Source of the DNA: VRUE01 sp963704545
GTDB taxonomy: Bacteria > Actinomycetota > Thermoleophilia > Solirubrobacterales > 70-9
Length of the DNA: 64,000 nt
Direction: 5' to 3'
Assembly: GCA_963704545.1 (NCBI GenBank)
Contig: OY969915.1
Coordinates: forward strand, 1,240,001-1,304,000
In this document: piece by piece, positions 23,653 to 32,145 of the stretch
How positions within the stretch are numbered: position 1 is the first letter of the stretch
Layout of the letters: the number at the start of each line of letters is the position of its first letter
The notes under the pieces: model-generated
What the model was told of the DNA's origin: nothing
Database searches by the model: none
What the model saw: only the letters and a program-made list of their open reading frames with translations
Made by a program: the position numbers and the translations under genes

Positions 23653-25428
23653 ATTACCCAGGTTCGTCATATAAGCCGCTTCAGGTCGCGCGTCGCCCTA
23701 CTTTCGTCTTGCGCCTGCCTCGCTCTGCTGCTTGCCCCCTCGTCAAGCGAGGCATTCGAACCTGGAGGTAGTACCAGCAGCGTGATCGGCGATCCGATCT
23801 GCATGATCGAGCCGTGGTACTGCCTTGAAGACCTCGCCACTGTCAATGTCAAAAAGAACGGCACGGGATCTGGAACAGTGACCAGCTCTCCGGCGGGAAT
23901 AAACTGCGGTGTCTTTTGCTCAGGAAAATTCCCAGTGGGCTCAGTGGTGACGCTCACCGCCAAAGCCGGCGAAGGATCCAAATTCACCGGCTGGTCGGGT
24001 GGTTACACCCCCATGCCAGGTGATGATTGCTCAGGTACTGGCACCTGCAAAATGACACTCGTATTCATTCGCATAGCTGTGTTCCCGCCCCCACCCCCAC
24101 CGCCAGTTGGGGTCACCGCGACCTTCGACCTCGAATCGAAACCAAACCTCAAAAACCTCACCGTCTCCAAGACGGGAACTGGCTCGGGCACGGTCAAATC
24201 AAGCCCCGCGGGGATCGATTGCGGCAGTACCTGCATGGCTGAATTCGAAGACGGCAAAGAAGTAACGCTCAAGGCCAGCGCCGAAGCGGGCTCGGTCTTC
24301 AATAGCTGGAAAGGCTGTGACGTCGTCAACGGCCGCGAATGCAAAGTCACGGTCGATGGGGCAGAGGCGGTCAGCGCCAAATTCTCCGAGGTCAAAGCGC
24401 TTTCGGTGCAGAAGGGGGGCGCCGGCCTGGGTTCGGTCAAGAGCTCCCCCGGTGGTATCAACTGTTTGGCGGCTTGCCTATCGGCCGAGGCGGAGTTCTC
24501 CGCTGGCCCTCCGGCCAAAGAAGTCACCCTGACTGCCGTCCCCAATCGAGGCTCGGCCTTTGTCGGATGGAGCGGGGATTGCTCGGGCCTGCCTCCAACC
24601 TGCAAAGTGACGCTTTCGGCGGCCAAATCGGTGACGGCGGAGTTCACGCCAATCCCGAAAGTCAGCCTGACGCTCGACAAGGCTCCCGGGACCGGCGCGG
24701 TGAAGAGCGCGCCGGTTTCGATCAACTGCGCGGCAGCCTGTTCTTCCCAGACCTCGGGTTTCTATCTGGACAGCGAGGTCGCGCTGGCCGAGACCCCTTA
24801 CAAATCGACCTTCTCCCAGTGGACGGGGGCTTGCTCTGGCGGCTTGCCTATCTGCAAATTGACGATGACCGAAGCGAGGGCGGTTGGGGCCGAATTCGCT
24901 GGTGCGCCGACAGCGGGAGTCTCGTTGACGCTCACAAAGGCTGGGGGAGGCACCGGTACCGGCAAGGTGACGAGCTATCCGAGCGGGGTCAATTGCGATG
25001 CGAGCTGTTCATCCAGCGTCGCTGCATTCAAATCGGGTGCCAAAGTCGCCCTCAAGCAGACACCCGCCAAAGGTTCTACGTTCGTCGGATGGGGAGGCGC
25101 CTGCTCCGGTTCGGGCGTCTGCGAAGTGACACTCGCGGATGCCAGAGAGGTGACGGCCGAATTCGAGGCGATCCCGCTCCACATCCTGACCGTCAACAAG
25201 GCAGGCGGGGGCACGGGTACGGTGAAAAGCACGCCAACGGGCATCGATTGCGGGCTCGCCTGCTCGCAGGCCGCCGCCCTCTACCCGGAGACCGCCGGCA
25301 TCGTCTTGACGGCGATCCCGGGCAAAGGGTCGGCGCTGGCCCAGTGGGCGGGCTGCGATGAAGTTATTGCTGGGTCCTGCATCGTGGCGATGGGCTCGGC
25401 CAAAGAAGTCACGGCGAAATTCGAATAG
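23653..25428 (+). CDS. secreted protein with six InlB B-like repeats
   Basis: A 591-aa exported protein built of about six repeats of 75-85 residues resembling the divergent InlB B-repeat (Flg_new_2) domain. Each runs from an LTV-K-G-G-G-V start to an AxxVTAxF end, and most hold four cysteines that could form two disulfides. The first repeat carries a run of seven prolines. The stop-to-stop frame opens at 23641 and encodes a clear signal peptide (SRVALLSSCACLALLLAPSS) before the first GTG (23782). No ATG, GTG or TTG is available there, but a strong GGAGGAGG (23642-23649) precedes an ATT at 23653, which I chose as start. Probably a cell-surface or adhesion protein. Confidence 0.7.
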   Translation: MTQVRHISRFRSRVALLSSCACLALLLAPSSSEAFEPGGSTSSVIGDPICMIEPWYCLEDLATVNVKKNGTGSGTVTSSPAGINCGVFCSGKFPVGSVVTLTAKAGEGSKFTGWSGGYTPMPGDDCSGTGTCKMTLVFIRIAVFPPPPPPPVGVTATFDLESKPNLKNLTVSKTGTGSGTVKSSPAGIDCGSTCMAEFEDGKEVTLKASAEAGSVFNSWKGCDVVNGRECKVTVDGAEAVSAKFSEVKALSVQKGGAGLGSVKSSPGGINCLAACLSAEAEFSAGPPAKEVTLTAVPNRGSAFVGWSGDCSGLPPTCKVTLSAAKSVTAEFTPIPKVSLTLDKAPGTGAVKSAPVSINCAAACSSQTSGFYLDSEVALAETPYKSTFSQWTGACSGGLPICKLTMTEARAVGAEFAGAPTAGVSLTLTKAGGGTGTGKVTSYPSGVNCDASCSSSVAAFKSGAKVALKQTPAKGSTFVGWGGACSGSGVCEVTLADAREVTAEFEAIPLHILTVNKAGGGTGTVKSTPTGIDCGLACSQAAALYPETAGIVLTAIPGKGSALAQWAGCDEVIAGSCIVAMGSAKEVTAKFE

Positions 25429-25539
25429 ACGCAGGAGAGCCACGACGACGACCGTTGTCTCCATTGCGGCTTGCGTGCTTCGTCGTGTTCGTCTCTTCCA
25501 TGGGTTTACATTCCCGGGAATAGCGGTAAAAACTGAGAT

Positions 25540-26190
25540 ATGCACAACCCGCTGAGGTCGGAGGCGGATGCGTTTCGCTGGGTGGTGGTGATCGGCGCAG
25601 GAGCCGTGTCGGTCATCGTCCTCACCCTGCTGACCAGGCCGGTCGTAGGGGTCGTGTGGGCGGCGCTCTTGATCGGTTTCGGGGCTGGGGTCGCGTATCG
25701 CAATGCGCGCGGGTCCCTGCCGCGGAGCGTTGCCCTCACCCGTGGGAAGGACGGCAGGCACCGGGTGCTCGTGGTGGCCAACGAGACGGTCGAGGGGGAG
25801 GCGCTGCTGGAGGAGATCCGCGGTCGCTGTCGCGGCCGGGACTGCGAGATCCTCGTCGTCACCCCGGCGCTGACCGGGTCGCGCGCCTCGCACTGGGCGT
25901 CGGACGTCGACGGGGCGATCGAGCTGGCCCGGCAGCGGATGGAGCTCTCGCTGATCGCGATCGGGCAGCTGGGGCTGAAGGCAAGAGGTGAGATCGGCGA
26001 TTCCGACCCGAACGTGGCGATCGAGGACGCGCTGCGGGTCTTCCCGGCCGACGAGATCGTCATCTCCACGCATCCGCCACACCGCTCCCGCTGGCTCGAG
26101 CGGGGGGTGGTCGACCGGGCACGCGAGCAGATCGACCTGCCGATCACGCACGTCGTGGTCGATCTGGCGGCCGAGCGCACAGTGCGGTGA
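25540..26190 (+). CDS. membrane-anchored USP-like protein
   Basis: A 216-aa protein with two N-terminal transmembrane helices (about 13-32 and 36-53) and a cytosolic Rossmann-like domain (about 70-205). The domain holds RVLVVANETVEGEALLEE and ADEIVISTHPPHRSRWLERG, the latter shared with the second half of the oxidase-operon protein at 22045-22926. The two therefore form a local paralogous pair: one soluble, one membrane-bound. The start ATG at 25540 is preceded by AT-rich DNA. The function is unknown, but the placement inside the respiratory cluster suggests membrane-associated stress or redox sensing. Confidence 0.6.
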   Translation: MHNPLRSEADAFRWVVVIGAGAVSVIVLTLLTRPVVGVVWAALLIGFGAGVAYRNARGSLPRSVALTRGKDGRHRVLVVANETVEGEALLEEIRGRCRGRDCEILVVTPALTGSRASHWASDVDGAIELARQRMELSLIAIGQLGLKARGEIGDSDPNVAIEDALRVFPADEIVISTHPPHRSRWLERGVVDRAREQIDLPITHVVVDLAAERTVR

Positions 26191-26257
26191 GCGACTTGTT
26201 GCAGTTCCGCGCGCTTCAGCGCACCACGTGAAACGTTCTGTCTCCTAGGCTGCCAAT

Positions 26258-26548
26258 ATGGAGACCGTGAGAGCGCGCTGGACCGACGACCGCATGGACG
26301 ACCTGAAGCACCAGGTCGACGATCTCGGACGGCGCACCGACGAGGGCTTCCACGCGATGCGCGAGGAGATGGACCGCCGCTTCGACGGGATCGAGAAGCG
26401 CTTCGACTCCATGGATGCCCGCCTCGACTCGATGAACGCCCGCTTCGACGCGATGCAACGGGTGATGATCATGCTGAGCGCCTCGATGTTCGCGGCGATG
26501 CTGGGCCTCGTAGCCACCCAGCTTTGGATCATCGTCACTCAGCTCTGA
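26258..26548 (+). CDS. small coiled-coil tail-anchored protein
   Basis: A 96-aa protein. Residues 10-68 form a long heptad-rich coiled coil with repeats of RFDxMDARLDSMNARFDAM type, and a single C-terminal transmembrane helix (about 70-94) anchors it. The architecture resembles small DUF1640/haemolysin-XhlA-like proteins, but I do not assign a family. Its end overlaps the convergent heme A synthase gene by 10 bp. It might be a scaffold at the membrane. Confidence 0.6.
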   Translation: METVRARWTDDRMDDLKHQVDDLGRRTDEGFHAMREEMDRRFDGIEKRFDSMDARLDSMNARFDAMQRVMIMLSASMFAAMLGLVATQLWIIVTQL

Positions 26549-27504
26549 GTCAGCGCCGGAGCGGCTTCGGGCGCCTTGACCCCGGTCTGTCCCGTGGGCT
26601 CGTAACGCGGCTCCAGGCGCCCCGCGGTCGCGACGGCCCACAGCATCGCCAGCCAGGTGGCGGTGGCGAGGGCCACGTGTAGCCAGACGATGCCCGGAGG
26701 CAGCTCCAGGGCCCACTGCAGGCCGCCTACACCCCCCTGGAGGGCGAGCAGGCCGATCACGGCGCTGAGGGGCCCTATGGCCCTCCTGTCGCCCTCTGGG
26801 CGGCGCAGTAGGAGCCAGACGGCGATCGCGGCGAGGCCGAAGACGGCGGCGATGGCCGAGTGGCGCTGCACGACCCACTCCAGCGTCCCCGTGCCCTCGA
26901 ACTCGAAGCGGTGGACCAGCTGCCCCTCGTGGGCGCCCGCGTGGGGCCCGGAGGCGGTGGCGATCGTGCCGGCGAGGATCGTCAGCTGGCCGAGCGGGAT
27001 CAGGGCCCGCACCGCCCAGACGCCGAGGCGGTCGCCGGAGCGCCGCCGCTCCCGCGGCTCGTAGCGAGCGCACCAGGCGAGGGCGAAGGAGGCGTCGAGC
27101 AGCAGCATCGAGAGGATGAAGTGGCTCATCACCAGGCCGGGGGCGAGGTGGTACTTGACCACCAGGGCGCCGAGGATCGCCTGGCCGATCACCCCCAGGG
27201 GCAACAGCGCCCCGAAGAACGCGAGGTGGCCGCGGAAGGGACGGCGGAACCAGGCGAGGACGCTGGCGGCGATCACCGCGAGGCCGACGAAGCCGGTGAG
27301 CAGGCGGTTGCCGTACTCGATCACGGCGTGCGTGTCGAGCGGCGGCACGGTCCCTCCGTAGCATTTGGGCCAGTCGGGGCAGCCGAGGCCCGAACCGGTC
27401 AGCCGTACGGCGGCCCCCGTCAGCACGATCAGCGAGAGCGCGGCGAGGGCGACCAGCGCCACGGTCGCGTAGAGCTGCGGGGAGATGCTGAGGCGGTCGC
27501 GCAT
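26539..27504 (-). CDS. ctaA: heme A synthase
   Basis: CtaA (COX15) oxidises the C8 methyl of heme O to make heme A for the oxidase. The 321-aa protein has eight predicted helices and the four conserved histidines: HAVIEYGNR near 59, HFILSML near 126, QRHSAIAA near 214 and WLHVALATA near 275. A periplasmic CxxxxxC pair (CPDWPKC, residues 42-48) follows the first helix. It is transcribed away from ctaB and encoded between the two oxidase loci. The ATG at 27504 is followed by a normal signal-less first helix. Confidence 0.93.
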   Translation of the reverse strand: MRDRLSISPQLYATVALVALAALSLIVLTGAAVRLTGSGLGCPDWPKCYGGTVPPLDTHAVIEYGNRLLTGFVGLAVIAASVLAWFRRPFRGHLAFFGALLPLGVIGQAILGALVVKYHLAPGLVMSHFILSMLLLDASFALAWCARYEPRERRRSGDRLGVWAVRALIPLGQLTILAGTIATASGPHAGAHEGQLVHRFEFEGTGTLEWVVQRHSAIAAVFGLAAIAVWLLLRRPEGDRRAIGPLSAVIGLLALQGGVGGLQWALELPPGIVWLHVALATATWLAMLWAVATAGRLEPRYEPTGQTGVKAPEAAPALTQS

Positions 27505-27556
27505 GGGAAAGCCTCAGAGATGATGCCAGCGGCCGTCTCGCGGCCGCTGGAGGCGC

Positions 27557-28252
27557 TCAGCCGCCTTTGCCGCTGCCCTTGGCCGTCGATTCGATCAGGT
27601 ACTCGACCAGCTCTTCCAGTTCCTTCGGGCTGATCAGCGTGCTGAAGTTGGCGGGCATCACGTTGGCGGGGTAGCCCTTGGCGATGACCTTGTTGGGGTC
27701 GACGATCGACTCGTCGACCATCGCCGCGCTCTGACCGGGCAGGACTTCGTCGAGGTCCGGCCCGGTGACGCCGCCGGAGCCGGCCGCGGCCAGCGCGTGG
27801 CAACCCCCGCAGCCGTTGTTGGCGAACACCTGGGAGCCGGGCCCGCCGGGGACCTTTGGCGGCGCGGCGCCGGGAACGCCGGCGTAGAGCGCGACGTAGG
27901 CCGCCACGTCCTGGAGGTCCTGGCCGCTGACCAGGTCGGCGGGCATCGAGACGGCGGGGTTGTCGTTGCTCGGCCTGGGGAACTCGACCTGCGCCTCGAC
28001 CACGCCCTCGACCGTCGAATCGTTCTCGCCGGCGACGCGGGCCGCGGCGAAGGCGTCGTCGAGGTCGGGACCGATCTGAGCCGTGGTCCCGGCCTGCGCC
28101 ATCGCGTGGCAGGTGCCGCACTTCTGGATGAAGAGGGCGCGGCCCCTTTCGGGGTCGGCGTCGCTCGTGCCGCAGCCGGAAGCCGGCAGCGCGACGGCCG
28201 CGACGGCGGCGAGGGCGAGCAGGGGGCGGATGGCGGTCGAGAGCTTGGGCAT
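27557..28252 (-). CDS. diheme cytochrome c lipoprotein
   Basis: A 231-aa exported protein with a signal peptide and lipobox PASGC (Cys27), then two cytochrome c domains with CGTCH (residues 45-49) and CGGCH near 148. Methionines in the regions VSMPAD and NVMPANF probably give the sixth iron ligands. It is anchored on the outer membrane face, where it can shuttle electrons to CuA of subunit II. The ATG at 28252 was chosen because it starts the signal peptide; the frame extends further but without such features. It lies upstream of ctaA on the same strand, 52 bp away. Confidence 0.9.
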   Translation of the reverse strand: MPKLSTAIRPLLALAAVAAVALPASGCGTSDADPERGRALFIQKCGTCHAMAQAGTTAQIGPDLDDAFAAARVAGENDSTVEGVVEAQVEFPRPSNDNPAVSMPADLVSGQDLQDVAAYVALYAGVPGAAPPKVPGGPGSQVFANNGCGGCHALAAAGSGGVTGPDLDEVLPGQSAAMVDESIVDPNKVIAKGYPANVMPANFSTLISPKELEELVEYLIESTAKGSGKGG

Positions 28253-28376
28253 ACGGCGCGAAGCGGGCCGGAGTCTATATGCCTGGGCCGCGTGAAAGCC
28301 GCTTGCGCGGGCGCGGGCGTGGGGTACGCTTGAGACGATCCTCACTAGTTCGCGAACCCATGGAGGGAGGCATCGG

Positions 28377-28778
28377 ATGCAGGTACGGGAAGGCATGTCG
28401 GACGTGGTCCTGACGGTCGGGCCCTCGCACACGCTGCGCGACGCGGCGACGATGATGGCCGAGAAGGGGACCGGCGCCGCGCTGGTCGCCGACGACGAGA
28501 CGCCGGTCCCGTGCATCCTCACCGAGCGCGACATCCTGCTCTCCCTGGGCAACGGCGAGGACCCCGACTCGGAGCGCGTCGCCGACCACATGAGCGACAG
28601 CGTGATCGCCGCCTCGCCGGACTGGAGTCTCGAGCGGGCCGCGGGTGAGATGTCGCGCCGCGGGATCCGCCACCTGGTCGTCTACGAGGGCAGTGACCTG
28701 GTCGGCGTCCTCTCAATGCGCGACATAGTCCGCGTCTGGACGTCGGAGGGCGCGACCTCGGGGATGTCGCCGGACTGA
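28377..28778 (+). CDS. CBS-domain pair protein
   Basis: A 133-aa stand-alone Bateman module. The first CBS domain shows VREGMSDVVLTVGPSHTLRD and ILTERDILLSLG; the second shows VADHMSDSVIAASPDWSLER and HLVVYEGSDLVGVLSMRDIV. It probably binds an adenine nucleotide and regulates a partner protein. The ATG at 28377 follows a GGAGGGAGG ribosome-binding site at 28362-28370. It is divergent from the cytochrome c gene by 124 bp. An H1-type hairpin begins 12 nt after its stop. Confidence 0.87.
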   Translation: MQVREGMSDVVLTVGPSHTLRDAATMMAEKGTGAALVADDETPVPCILTERDILLSLGNGEDPDSERVADHMSDSVIAASPDWSLERAAGEMSRRGIRHLVVYEGSDLVGVLSMRDIVRVWTSEGATSGMSPD

Positions 28779-28790
28779 CTTGGAGACCTG

Positions 28791-28858
28791 GGGGCCTTCG
28801 GGGGTACCTCCCCAGGCCGCTTCGCGGGAGTTCCTGGGGAGGTACCCCCGAAGGCCCC
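28791..28858 (+). repeat. H1-type hairpin, copy 2
   Basis: A perfect 26-bp stem (28791-28816 with 28833-28858) has the same 16-nt loop as the copy at 395-462. Relative to copy 1 the left arm has gtacct where copy 1 has gtccct, and the right arm carries the matching change (aggtac instead of agggac), so pairing is preserved. It begins 12 nt after the CBS gene stop. Confidence 0.9.
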
Positions 28859-29058
28859 GACGCAACACGTCTCTCGAAACGCTTCGGGCTGCGATCCAGT
28901 GCCAGGGTCCCCAAGCTTCAAACCCAAGCCGGCCTGGCGCTTCGAGAGGGTTTTAAAAGCTTGTGGTGCCCGGAACGGCACCTAGGGCATCTGGAGCTTT
29001 CCCGGGAGCCGGGTTGACGCCTGGGGGAGGGAGCTTTCGAAGCTCGTGAACTGTTGAA
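28859..29058 (+). repeat. linker of hairpin module 2
   Basis: These 200 bp between H1 copy 2 and H3 copy 2 are homologous to 463-664 and, inverted, to 41090-41285. They share ccagggtccccaagctt (28910-28926) and the small palindrome agctttcgaagct (29032-29044) just inside the H3 hairpin. About 35 nt separate the two AAGCTT halves, which are adjacent in the other copies. No gene is seen. Confidence 0.7.
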
Positions 29059-29134
29059 GGGATGCCGGCGCCCCTCCCCAAAACACTCAAGCGAGGCTCC
29101 CGCCGAGCGTTTTGGGGAGGGGCGCCGGCATCCC
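29059..29134 (-). repeat. H3-type hairpin, copy 2
   Basis: A perfect 26-bp stem (29059-29084 with 29109-29134) has the conserved 24-nt loop at 29085-29108. It ends 14 bp before the stop codon of the minus-strand gene at 29149, so on that transcript it is a 3' hairpin. Its stem differs from copy 1 at two internal pairs, both compensated. Confidence 0.9.
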
Positions 29135-29148
29135 CCTCGGACTGAGGC

Positions 29149-29442
29149 TCAGCCCTTAGGCGGGCTGATCGTTTCGACCGGCAGCACCGCGCCGCGCACC
29201 TTCTGTTTGCGCGGCAGGCGGAAGTAGTCGCGGATCGAGCCGCGGATCATGCTGCGGAGGGCGAAGAGGGCGATCACGCCGCCGATGATCGAGTAGATCC
29301 AGCCGCGAACCATGAAGCCCTCGGCGAAGATGCCGCAGACGACCAGGGCAAGGGCGAAGGCGAAGACCGCCGGTGCCCAGGAGGAGCTGGGCGGATGGAC
29401 CTGCTCCCCCGGCTCGGGTATGTGCCTGTGCTCGGGGGTCAT
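29149..29442 (-). CDS. small membrane protein, cytochrome oxidase subunit IV-like
   Basis: A 97-aa protein with two transmembrane helices (about 25-42 and 47-65) and a basic C-terminal tail (RDYFRLPRKQK). Size, topology and position after ctaB and a second subunit I/II pair fit a small accessory subunit of a heme-copper oxidase, such as subunit IV; that is inference from context. The ATG overlaps the stop of the 37-aa gene upstream (ATGA). The H3 hairpin lies 14 nt past its stop. Confidence 0.55.
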   Translation of the reverse strand: MTPEHRHIPEPGEQVHPPSSSWAPAVFAFALALVVCGIFAEGFMVRGWIYSIIGGVIALFALRSMIRGSIRDYFRLPRKQKVRGAVLPVETISPPKG

Positions 29443-29552
29443 GAGGCGACGTAGAGGACCGCCACCAGGAAGCTGAGGGCAAATACAGCCGTGGCGATGC
29501 CGCCGGCGAGGAGGCCGGCGGAGATGCTCGATCTTGCTGTCTCGCGGTCCAC
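29439..29552 (-). CDS. 37-aa single-helix membrane protein
   Basis: A very short gene starting with GTG at 29552, encoding 37 residues: a polar N-terminus (DRETARSS) and one transmembrane helix (AGGIATAVFALSFLVAVLYV). It sits between ctaB (14 bp upstream) and the subunit IV-like gene, which it overlaps by 4 bp. That arrangement and the clean helix support a real coding gene, probably an oxidase accessory peptide comparable to other single-helix small subunits. Confidence 0.6.
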   Translation of the reverse strand: MDRETARSSISAGLLAGGIATAVFALSFLVAVLYVAS

Positions 29553-29566
29553 GGTCCCGATTTCTA

Positions 29567-30460
29567 CTAGACCAGCCGGTCGAGCGGCATCGCGACGAAA
29601 AGCAGCGCGAGGTAGGCGAGCGAGTAGAGGTAGGTGCGCAGTGCCCAGCGGCGATCGGCGCTGCGCAGCAGGCGAACGGCGCAGTAGATGAAGCCCGCCC
29701 CGAGCGTCATCGAGGCGACGAGGTACTCGACGCCGAAGCCGCCCGCGCAGAAGGGGAGCTGGGTCACCGCGTAGAGGAGCACCGTGTAGAGGAGGATCTG
29801 GCGGCGGGTCTCGTCCTCGCCGCGGACCACGGGCAGCATCGGGATGCCGGCCTTGGCGTACTCGTCCTTCATCAGCAGCGAGAGGGCCCAGAAGTGGGGC
29901 GGGGTCCAGAAGAAGACGATCGCGAAGAGGTAGAAGGCGGTGCCGCTGAGCCCGCCCGTGACCGCCGCCCAGGCGACCAGCGGCGGCACCGCGCCGGCCG
30001 CGCCGCCGATCACGATGTTCTGCGGCGTCAAGCGCTTCAGCCAGAGCGTGTAGACGAAGACGTAGCCGAACAGGCCCGAGATCGAGAGCGCCGCCGCCAG
30101 CGGGTTGACCGCCAGCGCCAGCAGGGCGAAGGAGGCGCAGCCGAGCATGGCCCCGAAGGCGATGGCGGCCCGGGGGGAGATCCGACCGGCCGCAACCGGC
30201 CGGGTCGCGGTGCGGGTCATGATCCGGTCGATGTCCCGGTCGATCGCGTGGTTGATCGCGCCGGCGCCGCCGGCCGAGAGTGCGCCGCCGAGGCAGACCA
30301 GGAAGACGAGGCCGAGCGAGGGGTCGCCCGCCACGTACATCGTCGTGATCGTGGTCAGCAGCAGCAGCGACTGCACCTTCGGCTTGGTCAGCGTCAGGTA
30401 GTCGCGCAGGACCGTCAGGGACGCTGGCCGACGCGATACCGCCGCCGCAGTCGCACTCAT
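29567..30460 (-). CDS. ctaB: protoheme IX farnesyltransferase (heme O synthase)
   Basis: CtaB adds a farnesyl group to protoheme to give heme O, the substrate of CtaA. It is a UbiA-type membrane prenyltransferase of 297 aa with about eight helices. The two Asp-rich motifs are present: NHAIDRDIDRIMTRTATRP near 69 (diphosphate binding) and the second loop with KDEYAKAGIPMLPVVRG near 200. LTKPKVQSLLLLTT opens the first helix. It is the third gene of a minus-strand operon after the atypical subunit II and I genes, 5 bp from the latter. Confidence 0.95.
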   Translation of the reverse strand: MSATAAAVSRRPASLTVLRDYLTLTKPKVQSLLLLTTITTMYVAGDPSLGLVFLVCLGGALSAGGAGAINHAIDRDIDRIMTRTATRPVAAGRISPRAAIAFGAMLGCASFALLALAVNPLAAALSISGLFGYVFVYTLWLKRLTPQNIVIGGAAGAVPPLVAWAAVTGGLSGTAFYLFAIVFFWTPPHFWALSLLMKDEYAKAGIPMLPVVRGEDETRRQILLYTVLLYAVTQLPFCAGGFGVEYLVASMTLGAGFIYCAVRLLRSADRRWALRTYLYSLAYLALLFVAMPLDRLV

Positions 30461-30465
30461 CCGGG

Positions 30466-32145
30466 TCAGGCTACCGGCTGCTTCTCGGGAGCCGCCGGCT
30501 CGGCGCGACGCGTGCGGTGGGCGATCGCGTCGCGGATGTCACGCATCGGCCGGTCGCTGCGCACGTCGGGCAGGACGTCGAAGTTGTGTGGCTCCGGGGG
30601 CGAGAGCGCGAACCACTCGAGCGAGTCGCCACCCCACTGGTCATGGCCGGCGCGGGCGCCGCCTGTGCGGCTGAGAATCGCGTTGACCAGCGTCAGGACG
30701 ATCCCCGTGGCCAGCACCAGGGCACCGATCGAGGCGATCAGGTTGAGGGTGCTGACCCCCGTGCCGCTGAAGAACTTGTAGGCGTCGACGACCTCGCCGT
30801 GCTCGCCGCCGGCGAAGAAGAGGGGTACGAAGGCGAGCAGGGTGCCAAGCGCCATCGTCCAGAACGAGATCCGCGCCATCGTCTCGCCCATCGTCCGCCC
30901 GGTCAGCTTAGGGAACCAGTAGTGCAGGGCGGCGAAACCGCCGAAGACGGCGCCGCCGACGAGGGCGAAGTGGGTCGCCGCCGTGGCATCGGTGGTGTGC
31001 TGCAGGCGCCAGGCGACCGCGACCATCGAGTGCGAGATCTCCGAGGCGAGGCCGATCGAGATCGCCGAGATCGCGCCGAGGGCGAAGAGCAGCGGGGCCC
31101 GCATATGCAGGGTGCCGCCGATCATCGTCGCGATCAGGTTGTAGATGACGAGGCCGAAGGGGACGATCAGCGCCAGCGACATCAGCATCGCGTAGTACAT
31201 CCAGCCGATCCCGATCGGCGCGGTGAGCATGTTCTGCACCCAGGCCAGGGTGCCGATCACGGCGATCGCGACCAGCGATCCGACCACAACGCCGCGACCC
31301 TGCAGGGGCCGGCGGGCGAAGGTCGGGACGATCTCGGCGATCGCCGCCAGGGCCGCGATCAGGATCAGCATGTAGGCGCCGGTGAAGAAGACCCAGCTCA
31401 GGTGCTCCCAGAGCAGCGGCGACCCTCCCGAGCCGTCGGCGAAGAAGATGCCGTCGAAGTTGCGGTCGATCAGCAGCATCGCGATCGCGCCCAGCATCAC
31501 CGGGCCGATCACGAGGAGCAGCCAGGAGCAGATCGCGGCCGCCCAGGTGAAGACGGGCAGCCGGCGCCAGGCCATGCCCGGTGCGCGCAGCCTGTGCAGC
31601 GTCGCGACCAGGTTGATCGCGACCAGGACGAAGCCGAGTGTCACAAGCCCGTTGGCGGCGGCCCAGGCATCGACCCCGTTGTTGGGCAGGAAGGCCAGCT
31701 CGGAGAGCGGCGCCAGCGGGTTGACGCCCGCCTCCGACGGGGTGAAGAGGAAGCCGGAGTAGAGGACGGTCGCGCCGGCGATGTAGAGCCAGAGCCCGAT
31801 CTGCCCGACGCGCGGCAGGGCGGTGCCCCGCGCGCCCGCCTGCAGCGGCGCCAGGTAGTAGAAGAGGCCGAGTGCCAGCGGGATCGCGAAGAGGAAGATC
31901 GCCGTGGCGCCGTAGAGCGAGAGCATCCGGTTGAAGGTGACCGGCGTCAGGAACGTGTTCTCGGGGATCGCCAGCTGCAGGCGCATCAGCAGGAGCTCGA
32001 CCAGGGCGATGAAGAGGAAGCCGAGCGAGGCGACGATCATCGTGCGGCCGACGTCCTTGTGGTCGGAGCTGAGGGCGATCTCCATCCAGCGCGGGCGGCG
32101 CTTGGGGAAGCCGTCGACGACGAGCTCGGGACGGGCTCTGCTCAC
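30466..32145 (-). CDS. subunit I-like protein lacking heme and CuB ligands
   Basis: A 559-aa, roughly 12-helix protein clearly homologous to oxidase subunit I (ALSSDHKDVGR near 24, YWFPKLTGR near 415). Against the active subunit I in this window, the ligands are replaced. The helix II heme a His is Tyr78, the CuB His is Thr255 and the cross-link Tyr is Met259. The CuB His-His pair is Gln304-Asn305, and the heme a3 His is Ala390. Only the second heme a ligand, His392, remains. The frame is intact and composition is normal, so it is not a decaying pseudogene. It overlaps the partner subunit II-like gene by 4 bp. It cannot reduce O2 as a classical oxidase; a structural, assembly or ion-conducting role is possible. 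Confidence 0.88.
   Translation of the reverse strand: MSRARPELVVDGFPKRRPRWMEIALSSDHKDVGRTMIVASLGFLFIALVELLLMRLQLAIPENTFLTPVTFNRMLSLYGATAIFLFAIPLALGLFYYLAPLQAGARGTALPRVGQIGLWLYIAGATVLYSGFLFTPSEAGVNPLAPLSELAFLPNNGVDAWAAANGLVTLGFVLVAINLVATLHRLRAPGMAWRRLPVFTWAAAICSWLLLVIGPVMLGAIAMLLIDRNFDGIFFADGSGGSPLLWEHLSWVFFTGAYMLILIAALAAIAEIVPTFARRPLQGRGVVVGSLVAIAVIGTLAWVQNMLTAPIGIGWMYYAMLMSLALIVPFGLVIYNLIATMIGGTLHMRAPLLFALGAISAISIGLASEISHSMVAVAWRLQHTTDATAATHFALVGGAVFGGFAALHYWFPKLTGRTMGETMARISFWTMALGTLLAFVPLFFAGGEHGEVVDAYKFFSGTGVSTLNLIASIGALVLATGIVLTLVNAILSRTGGARAGHDQWGGDSLEWFALSPPEPHNFDVLPDVRSDRPMRDIRDAIAHRTRRAEPAAPEKQPVA

Noticed and set aside
25441..25487. Terminator after the InlB-repeat gene
   Set aside because: Only an 8-bp stem with a 31-nt loop; too weak to call.
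30466..32145. Second subunit I as a normal oxidase or as a pseudogene
   Set aside because: Ligand loss excludes a normal oxidase, and the intact coupled frames with usual codon use argue against simple decay.
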